DNA from: Nigrospora sphaerica
Taxonomy: Eukaryota; Ascomycota; Sordariomycetes; Amphisphaeriales; Apiosporaceae
Reading direction: 5' to 3'
DNA: 64,000 bases
NCBI GenBank assembly: GCA_018287875.1
Contig: JAGVVL010000002.1
Location: 6,076,001-6,140,000, forward strand
Below the pieces are notes generated by a model. That model made no database searches and was not told where the DNA came from. It saw only the letters and a list, made by a program, of their open reading frames with translations. Shown piece by piece: positions 26,546-37,336 of this stretch. Both the position numbers and the translations under genes were made by a program. The stretch's first letter is position 1; each line of letters opens with the position of its first letter.

Positions 26546-29220
26546 TCTGGCTGACGCTGGTGGTGGTGTTGGTTCAATGGGTCGAGCCGCGGGTCGTGAT
26601 CGGTGGACAGTTCGCTATTGGGAGGAGGGAGGCGAGGAGCTTGCGATTAGGGTGCCGCTGAAGGTCGCATTCACATCGAAGCGTGAGCGGCAGGGGCGGG
26701 GAGATGGGGAGGGGAAAAGAGGCGAAGGTGTCGTGAGGGAGGAAATGGTAGCAACAGGCCTTCGTAGCCTCGTCGAGTGCAAGTGGCCGTTCAGTCAAGA
26801 ATGGCAATTCAGGAGACCTACGATCTGGCGCAATTGAGTGGCAGCTGCAATGGGATTGGAGACACGTTCCATGAGAGCAAGCGCATAGGCCCCACACAAA
26901 ATCGAATGCCCGTTGCCTCGCTCCTCCCCTCCACGTAACCTTATTAGCCAGTAATCCATCCGCGTTCAGAAAAGGTGGCAGCTGGCAGCCATCAGACGGG
27001 CACGGGCCACACTCATAGCTGTATGGGGGACGCCGATAGCACTCCTCCACTCCATCTCAAGCCGTTAACTACAGTGTTCTCCCACCCCAGCCATCTGGGT
27101 AGGGCTTTCTAAAGGTCCTGGAGAGGGCTCATATGTATAAGAAAACATGGGGATCGCCTAGGGCTCGAAGAACTTGAGCCAACCATGAAGGGGTGTGATG
27201 CAATGCCGGTGAACTGGAGCTAGAGTGATATACATAAGTACCTATCTACCTCTTATATTATACTGGTCGCAGTTTACAGGGTGGACACAGATAAGGGAGT
27301 GTCCCATTGGCTGGCTTTGGAGCCTTTACTTCAACCTAAATACTTTGCATACCACCTGAGTAGGTACTTACCTTGCACACTTCTACGTATAATTTAAACA
27401 AGTACGTACATTATGGAACGCCCCGGGATTGATTTACTCGTGTAAGTACTCGGGGTAAGTAGCAGGTACTCAAGTGGCTAGAGCTTCGTGTGATACTGTG
27501 CGCCCGGATGAGTGGGCGGCAACGATTCAATAACCTCCGCTACCCAAGCTTTGGCAGTGCGCACTTTAAGAAGAGGTACTTTGTGTACACACCCTCTTTC
27601 CACGCGGTTGAAGAGGTAGAAAATAAATGTCACGAATGGCTAGCTTTCTGTATTGGCTTCATGCCAAGCAACCAACACATACGTTAAGTATTAGAAAGAT
27701 ACCGAGATGGTTTTCCGGCATCGCGAGACACTGAATCGCGAAAAGCGTCGATGCATGAGCGTTGCACGTACCGGCCTTCTCCCTCTGTCAATCCTGCATA
27801 CCGATAAAGCCAAAACAGCTTAATGAGTCCCAGTCCGCGGCAAGCTTTCGGCTGTGGTGCCAAACGTCAGTAATCATCAAAGGATACGTACCCAAGTCAA
27901 ACGCAATAGGTGCAGCGATACCAAAAGGAGCCGCCCGCGGTTTACAGGTTTACCGCCGTTACTACCGTGAACTCAGACACTGCCAGCAGTGTCTTCTTCT
28001 CGTGAACCGTGGCGGATGCCCTCCATACGGCCGTGCACCGCTCTGGCAACTCAACGTCCGCTGAGTGTAGCGACTCATTACTTTTTCGAGCAACAGTACA
28101 CAAGGATCGTGTGATGGCAAACCTGCCCCTCCCAAATATAGTCTTTTGTTGCTGACCGCTCTTTCGTCTCTGAGTTCGGACCAAATTCGTCTTGCAGAAA
28201 TTGCGCCAACTCTGCGCCGCGCATGGCAAATGGCTCAATGATGAGGAATGGGCTAGCACATAGAATCAGTGCCCCCGAGGCTTCGAATAACGGCAATAAT
28301 GAATCACAGCCTTTGCCTTGGTACGCAATCATTTGCCGTGAGTTGGTACTCTTGACCTCTCACATCCGCTAGCATCCGCAGCTGGTGTTGAATAAGCTGA
28401 GGGAATCAGATCGCAAGGGCGTTCTCCGGCTGGCCTCGTCTGAATTGAATTCCTGAACGTGGAAGTTCATGGACTATCAGGCCGCTCAGAGCAGTGTTAG
28501 TCGGAGGTTGGCGGCCCCGAATGAAGCCCCCGAGTACCACGCCCCGTTCAGCAACGCCATGGTCGTCGTCTGCCACAACAGGAAATGGTTTCTGGACGGT
28601 AGTGCCAGCTCATGCAGAGATCTACAGCCCAGGGACGTTTGGGCATTAGATAGTGCAGGTAGAGTCGTTATGTCACTATAGAGATGACTCGTTCTCGTAC
28701 GGAAGCTAAGAGGGATTTTCGTCTAACGTTCGACGTCCGTGACTACGAAGCTTCACTTCGGGGTTTGTCATGGGAAAATAAAAATGAGGCGTCCAAGTCG
28801 CACATATAACCCGATTCGGATTTCGAAACTTATTCTTGTGTCGTCTGAATCTCGCCAATGTCCCACGAATCTAACCATTCCACGGAGCTGGGTCGCTGGT
28901 CCTTTCCTGAACCCAGTTGAGTTTGTTGCGTGAGGAACACTTGTTGCCTTGCAATCACCCTTGACGCCACCGAGTACCATGGCTCAACTTGACAGTCGAG
29001 CCAGACTCGGTAGCAGCATATGCGGCAGAATGAAATGGTTGCCCCTACAGCTTGGAGATGACCCTGTATGACCTACAGACCGGCAGCTACAAATAGCCTG
29101 AGCAGTTCTCCTGCGATTATTGTCTCTCGCACCATCTCCATGTGACCTTTCAGCGAGCGCCTACCCATACACTGCCAACCAGATCCGTCAGTTTACTGAT
29201 TTGAAAACTGCAAATTCAAT
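26546..29220. other. 2.7 kb intergenic region between coatomer and cutinase genes
   Basis: No supported gene. The part from about 27230 to 27480 is AT-richer and unusually dense in TACCT/AGGTA-type words. Open frames (for example 28469-28681) have no recognisable domain. The flanking genes diverge, so both promoters should lie here. The last 150 nt upstream of the cutinase start carry an ACAAATAG stretch near 29090 that could be a weak TATA element. Confidence 0.5.
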
Positions 29221-30104
29221 ATGCAGCTCAGCGTTAGATTCGGAGCGCCCCTACTTCTTTTACTACCGACGGTAGTCGCTGCGCCAGCAAAGCGACAGAA
29301 CAGTCCAACCAACAGTTTGCTCAGCCTTGTGACTGAGCTCTACCCGGTCAATGTCTTGGTGAAAGATGTGACCGACCTCATCACCGAGGCCGATGTTTCC
29401 TTCGGAGAGCTGGCTGGCTACCAAACAACTGAGAACGACGTCGTGCAAGGAAAATGCGCTGACGTCGTCATCATCTTTGCGCGTGGAACCACAGAAGCCG
29501 GGAATGTCGGCTCCCTCGTCGGGCCGCCCTTCTTCGAGGCAGTCAAGCAACAACTTGGTGACAGGTCACTAGCAATCCAGGGGGTGAACGACTACCCCGC
29601 TACGGTAACCGACTATCTTCAAGGCGGGAGCGCTTCCGGCAGTGCAAACATGTAAGTATTCCTTCCACTTGGGACTTCTAGATAGGACGGCTTGAGTAAT
29701 GGAAACCAATCAGGGCTCAGATGGTTCAACAGAGCACGGCAAGATGCCCGGGGGCTCACATTGTGATGTCGGGATACTCCCAGGGTGGGCAGCTTGTCCA
29801 CAACGCCGCGAAGCTACTTGGGAATGCGGACATGAGGGACGTCAGCACCGTCATCTTCGGAGATCCCTGTAGGTACCATTCGTTTTCTTCTGTCCATCCG
29901 GCAGGGGAAAACACCACGACAACTTTCTAACGAGCCGCAGTTTCGCATTACGAGGTTCAGGGGACGTCGAAGGCCAGCGCTCTCGTGATCTGCCATGACG
30001 GAGACGACATCTGCGACGATGGCGACTTCATTCTTTTACCCCATCTGACATATCTCGCCGATGCCGATAAGGCAGCGAAGTTTGTCCTCCAGCGGGCGAG
30101 ATGA
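29221..30104 (+). CDS. Secreted cutinase
   Basis: Exons 29221-29651, 29714-29868 and 29941-30104 join in frame to 249 aa. The signal peptide (about residues 1-20, APLLLLLPTVVAA) is followed by AKR, a possible Kex2-like processing site. Cutinases are serine esterases that hydrolyse plant cuticle polyester and act outside the cell. The triad is visible: Ser166 in GYSQGG, Asp217 in GDDIC and His230 in PHLTY. The oxyanion-hole strand RGTTEAGNVG is also present. Four cysteines (in GKCADVV, ARCPGAH, VICHD and DDIC) fit two disulphides, as in Fusarium-type cutinases. Splices are confirmed by restoring NMAQMV and GDPFSHYEVQG. It is convergent with the F-box gene, with only about 200 nt between stop codons. 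It is likely an inducible accessory gene, but no control element is evident. Confidence 0.94.
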
Positions 30105-30307
30105 TCTCTCTTCACAGTCGACATCATGAATTTGGCTCGGGGTTCGCGTTGCTGACGATGGGGTGTGATTTTGCACAATACAATCTTCAAAACGGCATTG
30201 GGCTACTTACCATAGTATAGCGGCTTCAATAGATTGGTTTGCATGAAGCTGCTGTGCCTTTGCTATATTCGTCTCTGAGACACAGGTCATCTGGCCTCCA
30301 CGGAAGA

Positions 30308-30932
30308 TCACAACGCGCGACCTTGATACGCGCTTCGTTGCTCTCTTGTCACGCCGCGCATCCACAACCAACCGAGGAGAAGCACTATTACCGACAGCAC
30401 CCACCACAACTCAACGGTGACCTGTAGCCGTAGCCACTTTGCCCAGGACTGTCGTTTTCGCGGTTTGTGGGTGCATATGGCTGTCCCAAACACAAGGCAG
30501 CCCAAGCCCGGGCGCGATTCGCACTCCATGTGCTCACGCCGCCGCTGCATCAGTAACCTGTCACACAATGAATTAGCCCCTGTGCCATTATCTCGCACGC
30601 CAAATTTCCGAGGCCACCACGAACCTGACGCTGCCCCTGCAGAACTTCAGGTCGCTGCCGAGGTCACAGCGACCGCTCTCCTTGTCATTCGGACATTCCA
30701 GGTGGAGCTGCCGCCTTGCCATGAGCCAGGCGACCTTCTTCCTGACGCCCGTGTCGACGAAGTAGTAAAAGTACCGGCACGTGTGCTTGAGCGACAAAGC
30801 GTCGGGGTAGATGAGCTCATTGCTGATGAGAAGATGAATCTCTGCCGGTAAGGATTCGAAGGTCGGACCGCTCACAGCCTTGGACTCTGAAAAGTCCCTC
30901 TTGTCTGCCGTTCCCGAATCTGAGGCTGTCAT
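30308..30932 (-). CDS. Small F-box-like protein with C-terminal transmembrane helix
   Basis: Minus-strand exons 30625-30932 and 30308-30557 (67-nt intron) give 185 aa. Residues about 23-60 (FESLPAEIHLLISNELIYPDALSLKHTCRYF) read as an F-box, the SCF ubiquitin-ligase adaptor motif. A basic/Cys-containing middle follows (RRREHMECES, GCLVFGTAICTHKPRKRQ). A single hydrophobic helix (about 151-170, WWVLSVIVLLLGWLW) lies near the C-terminus. The splice was inferred because the first exon loses its family-like pattern after CRGSVR while the second frame carries on with the membrane helix; transcript support is lacking. F-box proteins of this short, membrane-anchored form are common hypothetical genes in Sordariomycetes. 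The degradation target is unknown. Confidence 0.6.
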
Positions 30933-31894
30933 TTTACTCGTCCAGGGGAAGCTCTGGCTCCGGAGGCAATGTGGGCGAGTTCAGCTTTTGGAAGGTTTCA
31001 TGGGCAGCGGGCCAGTACTCAATTGCTCGCGCGGGAAGAGAGCGACAGCAAGGGCACTATTATTCGCAAGACAATGGGAAAAAGTACGGGACTGGCCAGC
31101 AGCCCGTTGACCCCGAAGAAGTTCGGATTCTATACCAAGACGTGCTAAGCTGCTGCCTCGACTTACGTGCCGGGAATCGTGGCGATGAGAAGCCACTAAG
31201 TGTCTGTGCTGCTAGGCAACGAAATAACCTTGGACGAAAGGACAATGTGGATCATCGCCCAAGGATTCTAAACCGGCCGAAGTCCGCACATGCCACCAGG
31301 CACCAGAACATGGGGCAGATATCCTGTAGCAAGTATGTTAGAGTAAACGAGCGTCTCCCTCGGACACACTTTCTATTGAATATGGTCACCACTCCGGCAA
31401 GGGAAAAAAAGTAGAATCGACAGCCGGAATGGAATGCTGCTATGACTCCACTCGCCGATCTGTAGCGGGGGTCGGCAAACGCACCCAAACTGATGATGAA
31501 GCAGTAACCCGAGAACTCTCTATTTCATACGCCAAAAGGGCAATACCCATATCGCCGACCGTCAAAGGGACTGGAATTGGATGCTGGCCCTCCCAGTGCC
31601 GGCGCGCTCCAGAACCCTCGTGCCAAATCGGGAAGCTGCCCAAGTACAGAGGGAGGATTGGTTCACGTGATTGCGCGACTGCATACCACGGATGCTCAAT
31701 TTGACGCGTCCCATCCATCCCGTCCCAGGGCGAGGCTGCCGAAGAGGTACCTAGTCCGTGTGGGTTCGTGTGCAGGCGTCACGCCGGCAGTGGTTGCGAG
31801 GACATATGTACTTGCCATCATCGACCTTCCTTCTTATAGGCTGCAGCCCGCCTAACGTCCCGCGGACTAGGCCCATGTTCTTTCGGCTCTCGAG
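30933..31894. other. Divergent spacer between F-box and exonuclease V genes
   Basis: No supported gene. Open frames are under 150 codons, overlap one another and show no domains. It should hold both promoters. Confidence 0.5.
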
Positions 31895-33765
31895 ATGACG
31901 CCACTGATTTCTTCGCCAGAGAGCGACTATGGGTCTGATTTCTCTTTCGAGGAGGATAACGTCCTCCCCCAGGTCGCGCCGGTGTGCCCAGGACAGGAGA
32001 GCGATTGCGGATCCGACTTCTCCCTCGATGACGAAACCGAACTGTTACAAATGACGCCTATGAACCCGGGACCAGAGAGCGACTATGGCTCCGACTTCTC
32101 TCTGGAGGAAGAGAATGCCCTCATTCAGTTGCTTGATAATGCTGTGAGCAGTCGGCATCAAGACTCAGATGCCAATATCTCGACTCAAGATGCTCTACCA
32201 GGGGCCTGTTCAGAAGCTTTGGCCGGCCCTGGCTCTGGCTCCATTGCCGCCATCGCGTGGCCTACGCCGGCCCCCAACAGACTCGAGGCGCAACCTCGGT
32301 CACCTCGTGCCGGCGCTGAGTGGGCATCCATCGGCCACGCGAAAACGCCCGCCCCTCTCCGGGGGAGCCCATCAAGCGCGGTCGCGAGGAGAAACCTCTA
32401 CGCCAACCCCATGTCGCCGGATGGACTCGTCTATCCGGATTGTAGGTCGCCTACCACCAACTCGAGCCGGCAAAAAAAAGCGGTTAAAGCCTGGGTATGT
32501 CTGACTGACCGCAGCGTCCAGTGAGCCGCGCACTGTCGGATCTAGAGGCCAAAGTCGCGACCCAGACGCACTCCGATGAATCGTCTACGCGCAAGGCGCC
32601 CGAGGACACCAGATCGCCCATTGAACGTTTTCGATCGTTCCCCCGAAAACCATTGACTGTCACCGACCTATCTTCTGGCGCATGGTGTGAACTCCAATAC
32701 TGGTACACGCTGACCATGTTGCCTGGCGGGAGAAAGACGAGAACTGCCGCTATGCGTGGAGGCACCAAGGTCCACCAGACCCTGGAGGATCAGGTGCATA
32801 CCACAGTCCGGGTGAGTATTATGTCCAAGGAGGAAGCATTCGCGCTGAGGCTTTGGAACTTGATCCAAGGTCTTCGAACTCTGCGGGATACCGGTTTCAC
32901 CCGTGAGCTAGAAGTATGGGGTATCATCCAAGGCCAGGTCGTCATTGGCATCATCGACGAAGCTAGCTACACGAACCCATACTCGGAGTTGGGAGAAGCA
33001 TTGGGCCGGGACCCATCCAACAAAGACGCAAGCCAGCACCAACCGAAACCGTCATCTCTAAAAGCCTACTTCGATTCACACCGCCGTCAGGTGTATCTGA
33101 AGGATATCAAGACTCGAGGCGCCCAGTCGCTACCATCTGGTGCTGCTACTCGTCCGGCGAAGATGCAGCTGTTCCTTTACCACCGTCTACTTTCCCAAAT
33201 GGCCTCTGAACAAGTCGACTTTTCCGTCATTACCGCTCGTTACGGTCTGAAGGCGGATGCCCCCTTCTCTGATGCCTTCATGGCCCAAATGGGCGCTCTT
33301 TACGAGGAGATATTCGACAACGTTGATTTGGACGCTCACAGCATCGACTCGAACTCCGACTCATGGCATGATTCCAGCCCCGCAGCGTCCTCGTTGTCAG
33401 AGGTCATCGATTATCGGTCAATCGAGCAAGTGGTGCCGCTGCTGGAGTCAGAGTTGCGTACTACGTTTCCCCAGGGAGCGGCGTCCCTTGGCGGGCTTGT
33501 GGCAATCGAGTATCGCCACAGGCTGGATGGCCATGTCATCGGGACGCATACATGCCCTGTGGACGACAAGGCTTTGGACACATATCTGGATCGCAACCTC
33601 GCATGGTGGTCGGGTCAGAAAGAGCCAGAGGGTGTTGCCGTCGAAGAGGCTTACAAATGCTATAGCTGTGAGTTCGCCGACATCTGCCAATGGAGGAAAG
33701 ACAAGGCAGCCGAGATCCTCAACAAAAACACCCAGAAACAGCCGGCCGCGTCCACTCGGACATAG
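31895..33765 (+). CDS. EXO5: Exonuclease V (EXO5/DEM1 family)
   Basis: Exons 31895-32441 and 32522-33765 join in frame to 596 aa. EXO5 proteins are Fe-S cluster PD-(D/E)XK single-strand DNA exonucleases acting in mitochondrial and nuclear DNA maintenance. The nuclease core starts near residue 225: TDLSSGAWCELQYWY holds the first cluster cysteine (C238), GTKVHQTLE follows, then GIIDE and LKDIKTR with catalytic Asp/Lys residues. The remaining cluster cysteines are C562, C565 and C571 in KCYSCEFADIC. The N-terminal 200 residues are low-complexity and begin with three 26-residue tandem repeats (see findings). The intron acceptor at 32521 was preferred over the nearby CAG at 32514 because only it keeps frame with the GTAGGT donor and yields YPDLSRALSDLE. 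Confidence 0.9.
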
Positions 33766-35042
33766 ATTAGGGTCTGCCCGGTCGAAGAAGACACCCAATG
33801 ACCCGCCTGGCTGGACAAATGACCATTAAAAAACAACCGACATGTTGCACCTGCATCTGGTAGTTATCGAAACTGGTTTCGTACCTATGGTTGCGTGCGC
33901 AAGCAGTCTTTCAGTTGTAACGGCCAACCAGGCATTCCTTGTTGACTGCCTGTGGACGACTTCCAACAAGGCCTGGCCAGCTTTCCTCAGAACTTGAAAC
34001 TTTGTTCTCTATTCGCCATTTCGGACGCTTCTTCATTTTCGGGAGTTTACCGCGGCAAGCCCGATGCCCTCCGGGTTAGTGCTGGGTGGTGCACAATGAT
34101 GAACCGGGTGGCAGCGGGATCAAATTTGGCGCATTTATATCCGACTATTGGGCACACAAGTATCTGCAGGAGAGGGCTTCCGGGCGGCTTACTGATCACT
34201 CACTGGGGCTTCACCCAGCTGAACGTGCGTGGTGTACGCCACCTGCGGCCGAGCTTAACATGACCCTGAAAGATGTCTTTGCGTTTACCCATGGATCTAG
34301 CCACCATTCCATCTGGTCCATGGGCTTGCAAGGGTCTCCCCCCCCGCTCCTATCAGCTCCTTACGGTGTTGCTGCAGTCATCTTGGCCCACAGAGTCAGC
34401 ACTGTTCGTTGTTCGCTGAGTTCGCTGGCGCCATGAACTAGTGCATTTGGCCGATGATTCTGTGGCAGAAGCCGTTCCCATCCAGGACCCCAGTCCCTCT
34501 CCGCAACTCAGCCTGTTGGCGGATTTACGAGTAGCAAGCTCTATTTCGCGGGATAGCACTCTCTCCGTGGCAGTCACATGGTCACCTGAGCTGACGGGGC
34601 CGGTCGCGACGCATCGACATCCTTGGGTTCTCAGAGGTGCCGTAATGGGTGCTCTATCAGATAGTTTGGCCGTCGTGAGGTAAGAACAAGCAGACGCTCA
34701 CGGCCCGTTTTAGGCACAGCGTAGATTATACCACACCACCGTGCGAGCGTCCATCATCGAGCAGCGTTCACTGGTTGTAGTGCCAGATGACCACCTCATG
34801 AAACGTGCCCGGGCGAGGGGCTCGTGGGGACAGGATCCTATTCCTCCCTTGGGTCGAGTGAAGCACAAGGCGGTGCCGGACTGTGCCGCGGAAGAGAGGC
34901 TGATTTAACTTGGCTCATGCCTCACTCACCTACTCGCCACAACCAGAAAGTGTGTGTTGGAAACAGAGAGAGACATATAGGCGCGTCAAAGCATAGGCCA
35001 CTCCTGCGTGTTCAGCTCCCCCGCCCCCTGATCAACTATCTC
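33766..35042. other. Intergenic between EXO5 and RGS-LOV genes
   Basis: No supported gene. The frame of the RGS-LOV first exon remains open upstream to 34824, so part of this stretch could be extra N-terminal coding sequence or 5' UTR. No other domain-bearing frame was seen. Confidence 0.5.
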
Positions 35043-37336
35043 ATGAATCTCAACCCCTTGTCCTGCCTTGCGCTGAGCGACTACGCCGAGTCCGGCATCA
35101 TGGACTCTGCCTCGAAAACCCCCAAGCACCAATCTAACGAATCCAGACCTTGGAGGAAACGCACCTCATTCATGCCCAAGGTCTATCAGTCCCGGTCCAG
35201 TTCCTCGCCTATGCCATGGGTACCGTCGCCACCCACCACACCAGAGCAAAGCTCACCAGAAATGGCAGCTCAGGCCACTGCCTCGTCCGGATTGCTCTCG
35301 AGCATGGAGGAGAACGCCTTGAGCCAATATACGATCTACAAGACCAGCGGATGGCGAGTAGACCACCGACCTGCCATCTCAGGACTCTCGACGGGAATGT
35401 GCACGGGCTTTTCATTCGACGACAGTCAGGGGCCGCCACGCTTTACCACAGCACCGCGTTGGACTCGCGGCGGCGGATACGGCGTGGGTGCCTTCGCTGC
35501 ACGTCTTCCCTTCTTGGATTTCCTGGGCAAGGCTACTTTTCAGATGGCCATGGACGATCCATTCGTGGTCAAAAACCTGACCAGGTATAGCAAGCAAGCC
35601 GGTTTCGAGGAAAACATGACATTCCTTGCGAAGGTAAGCCCAAACCCCCGGTACCCCCCGGTACGGAGCTACAGTGTGGCCCCGTTGGCTTACCATGATA
35701 GATCCGAGAGTATACCGAGTCCGCCAACAGCATGACATCGACTCTAATGGCCATCTCCACGAGCTATACCAGCCTACTCGCGAAGAGTCCCCTCGATATT
35801 CCACCCGTAATATCGCGTGTTCTCAATACGGATGTGAAGCGCGTAGCTCACTCTGTTATACCCGCCCTCGAAGCCGTCTTCAAAGACGCCACCTCGTACG
35901 TTGAGAGCCGACTGGCCCGCGATATATTTCCCGGTTTCATCAAAAGCCAGCTCTTATCCTGTCTGGGGGCCGCTCTCGCGAACCACGACGGCAGAGGGCT
36001 GTCGTTGCGGTCCGAGTACCCTGGGCTGGGGACTAGTTTTTGCCTGACCGATGCCCTCGTTAGTGGGAACCCGATTGTCAGCGCTTCGAGGTCCTTTGCC
36101 TGCATGACTGGACACAACCTGCCGGAGGTGATGGGCCTAGACTGTACGTTTCTGCAAGGGCCGATAATAGATCCAGCAGCCAGCTGTCGGCTCCAGTCCG
36201 CGATGCGCGATGGGAGAGAGGCGCTGGAGCTGGTTCTGAACTTCAGGAAAGAAGGCGAGCCTTTCTGGAGTCTCGTGTTCCTTTTCCCTCTTACCGATAG
36301 ACAGGGACGGTTGCAGTACTGGTTGGTCGGTCAGGTGAACGTGTCGCAAGCCTTCCGTACGTGGCAAGACTTGCTGCGGGTTCTCGACGGCGGCTCGCGC
36401 TCCGCCGATGCCAACGACAGAGCCGACCGCAGCGCGGCCTCCCTTGGGCTCCAATCGCTGGGCATGGAAGGGTTAGAACTGGACGATCCCACCGAGACGG
36501 CGATGGGCGGCTTGAAAAGAACCAGCAGCCGGAGCAGCCGAGGCGGTACCCGGGCAAAGCTGTTTGGTAATTTTCGAAAGCGGGCATCCTACGATACCCT
36601 ATCGACGCCGCCCGATGAATCAATACCTCCTGTGCCCGACTGGACAGCTACCTCGCCCAAAGGGCCCCGTGGGTTGCAGACGACCGACTGCGCCCAGGAG
36701 ACGAAACACAGGAAAAGCTCACACCCGACGTGGTTGCATGGTCTTCCCCGGGCCGACCCCCTGCGCGTCGAGCCTGTGTACGCGGCCTACATGGTGCTGC
36801 GATGCATGCGGCAGACGTCGGCGGCGCCGTCGCTGATGGTGCGGCCGACGTCGTCGGGCGGCGGGCGGCGGGAGACGATCAAGCTGCGGGTGGCCTTTTA
36901 CTCGGAGGCGGCGACGGGGCTGCTCGCGCTGCGGTCCGACGTCACGCACGCCGACGTCTTCCACGTGCTGGCCGACAAGGCGCGCTCGCCGACCGTGACC
37001 AAGGGCTTCCGGGCGGCGCTGCGCGAGCGTCTCGAGGCCGGCCAGGTCGTCTCGGCCGAGCTGCAGCTCGAGCCACCGCCGCGACACCACCCCTTCGCCC
37101 GCCGTCGCCACAGCGGCACCTCGCACCTGCGCCAGCCGCCGTCTCAGAGCGGCCTCCGCGAGAGCAGCGCCGCAGACGCGGAAGAACAGGCCGGCCGCAA
37201 GACGGCCAAGGCGAGCCGCATGGAAACGCTTCACAGCCACTGGGTACCCTTGTGGAACGGCGTGGGCGGCGTCGAGTGGGTGGTGTTGATACTCAACGCC
37301 ATGAGACGGGGAACGGCAGCGGTAGCTCCACCGTAG
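35043..37336 (+). CDS. RGS-LOV blue-light photoreceptor
   Basis: Exons 35043-35633 and 35702-37336 (68-nt intron) join in frame to 741 aa. A Ser/Pro-rich N-terminus is followed by an RGS domain (about 157-278), which includes LPFLDFLGKATFQMAMDDPF, EENMTFLAKIREY and a FKDATSYVESRL helix ending FPGFIKSQL. A LOV-type PAS domain (about 298-415) comes next. Its adduct motif is GLDCTFLQGP, with the photo-reactive cysteine at C345. NFRKEGEPFWSL and a terminal VGQVNVS, retaining the glutamine, complete the LOV pattern. Downstream lies a basic segment (RAKLFGNFRKRASYDTL, about 479-495) and a C-terminal domain ending in HWVPLWNGVGGVEWVVLIL. This order matches the fungal RGS-LOV family, whose Botrytis member BcLOV4 binds anionic membrane lipids in blue light. 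The start is uncertain: Met at 35043 was chosen, but 35101 or 34824 are possible. Several flavin-pocket residues differ from consensus. Confidence 0.86.

Noticed and set aside
32477..32514. Alternative EXO5 splice with short introns ending at CAG 32514
   Set aside because: The nearest in-frame donors would give introns of about 20-32 nt, below the fungal minimum, and the GTAGGT donor is out of frame with this acceptor; acceptor 32521 fits.
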